The position numbers were made by a program, and so were the translations under genes. Source: a bacterium (GTDB taxonomy: Bacteria > Bacteroidota > Ignavibacteria > Kapaibacteriales > UBA2268). From it: a stretch of DNA of 32,785 nucleotides. Under the pieces are notes generated by a model, which did not search any database, was not told the DNA's origin, and saw only the letters and a list, made by a program, of their open reading frames with translations. Positions within the stretch are counted from its first letter, which is position 1, and every line of letters starts with the position of its first letter. Below are positions 32,323-32,785 of the stretch, in pieces. The stretch lies in contig JAUIIX010000037.1 of the NCBI GenBank assembly GCA_030431515.1, positions 1 to 32,785 on the forward strand. Direction: 5' to 3'.

Positions 32323-32785
32323 ATGAGTAATAGAATTGAAGTTGATTCAATGGGAGAAATTGAAGTACCTAATGATGTATATTGGGGTGCACAGTCGGCA
32401 AGATCATTGATACATTTTGAAATCGGTATTGAAAAAATGCCAAGAGAATTAATTAGAGGACTTGGAATATTAAAAAAAGCAGCAGCACAAACAAATGCTG
32501 ATTTAGGCACATTATCTAATGAAAAAGCAGAACTAATTTCAAAATCTGCTGATGAAGTTATTGAAGGTAAGTTAGATAATCATTTTCCTTTATCAATTTG
32601 GCAAACTGGCTCTGGTACACAAACTAATATGAATACTAACGAAGTAATTTCCAATAGAGCAATTGAAATGGCTGGTGGAGTTATGGGAAGTAAAAAACCA
32701 ATACATCCAAATGACGATGTTAATAAATCACAATCCTCAAATGATACTTTTCCAACAGGTATGCACATTGCTGCAGCCGAACAAT
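32323..32785 (+). CDS. fumC: Class II fumarate hydratase, 3' truncated by the window end
   Basis: The first 154 residues of a class II (iron-free) fumarase, which interconverts fumarate and malate in the TCA cycle. Motifs: Y-W-G-A-Q-S-A-R near the start, [15 protein letters not shown], and [18 protein letters not shown], all in the substrate site. The catalytic loop with the conserved Ser lies beyond the window. AGGA stands before the ATG. It is probably the last visible gene of the egtB-to-fumC run, though the 48-bp gap could hold its own promoter. Aspartase is the main alternative, but the N-terminal motifs favour fumarase. Confidence 0.93.
   Translation, partial: MSNRIEVDSMGEIEVPNDVYWGAQSARSLIHFEIGIEKMPRELIRGLGILKKAAAQTNADLGTLSNEKAELISKSADEVIEGKLDNHFPLSIWQTGSGTQTNMNTNEVISNRAIEMAGGVMGSKKPIHPNDDVNKSQSSNDTFPTGMHIAAAEQ

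Noticed and set aside
32298-32768. Minus-strand ORFs 32298-32510 and 32580-32768
   Set aside because: Antisense to fumC, whose motifs are unambiguous.
1-32785. tRNA or rRNA genes, CRISPR array, transposase
   Set aside because: No cloverleaf-like or rRNA-like GC-rich stretch, no regular spacer array and no transposase motif seen on either strand by eye.

Overview
This window comes from a very AT-rich bacterium, roughly three quarters A+T by eye. It most likely belongs to the Bacteroidetes/Chlorobi/Ignavibacteria-Kapabacteria side of the FCB group. Three things point there. Several secreted proteins end in a type IX secretion (T9SS) type A sorting domain. Several candidate promoters match the Bacteroidetes TAnnTTTG box and many genes lack strong Shine-Dalgarno sites. 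YbeY carries the Asp variant at the third metal position that I recall from Bacteroidetes. The phylum call is inference; no rRNA gene is present to confirm it.

Region 1 (1-8.9 kb) is an accessory block of secreted proteins, nearly all on the minus strand. After the tail of a Clp-type AAA+ protein and a bidirectional terminator come a small Asp-box protein, two tandem paralogues with almost identical T9SS tails, a disrupted Cys-rich secreted-protein gene, a large Asp-box (BNR) T9SS protein, and a second disrupted Cys-rich gene. Each Cys-rich gene sits behind a copy of a ~345-bp non-coding cassette (4530-4874 and 7861-8203). In the direction of transcription the cassette holds a terminator, a TATATTTG box, a homopolymer A tract, an inverted repeat, a ribosome-binding site with a three-codon ORF (Met-Ser-Pro-stop), and two hairpins. 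The first Cys-rich gene is broken by two -1 frame changes, both giving ATGA stop/start overlaps. The second is broken by two in-frame TAA codons. This block is the most unusual part of the window. An unrelated lipoprotein gene (8212-8859, plus strand) follows.

Region 2 (9-27.3 kb) is mostly housekeeping: meaB (minus); cinA-tsaD (plus, overlapping); a HAD phosphatase (minus); metG-mraY-trkH-trkA (plus, tightly packed); a minus-strand set of basic secreted protein, FAD-only oxidoreductase and PcaF/PaaJ-type thiolase; a gene-free stretch with dispersed 26-bp 'GTCATTCTGA' repeats; rsfS-argS (plus); and a minus-strand ECF sigma factor, an anti-sigma-like protein with a beta-barrel-like C-terminus, and a lipoprotein.

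Region 3 (27.3-32.8 kb) holds a response-regulator-like protein (minus) in which both the receiver and the HD-GYP domain have lost their key catalytic residues. Divergent from it is a plus-strand run of egtB, egtD (ergothioneine synthesis), a small unknown gene overlapping ybeY, ybeY, a Smg/DUF494 gene, and the 5' part of fumC, cut by the window end. No tRNA, rRNA, CRISPR array or transposase was recognised.
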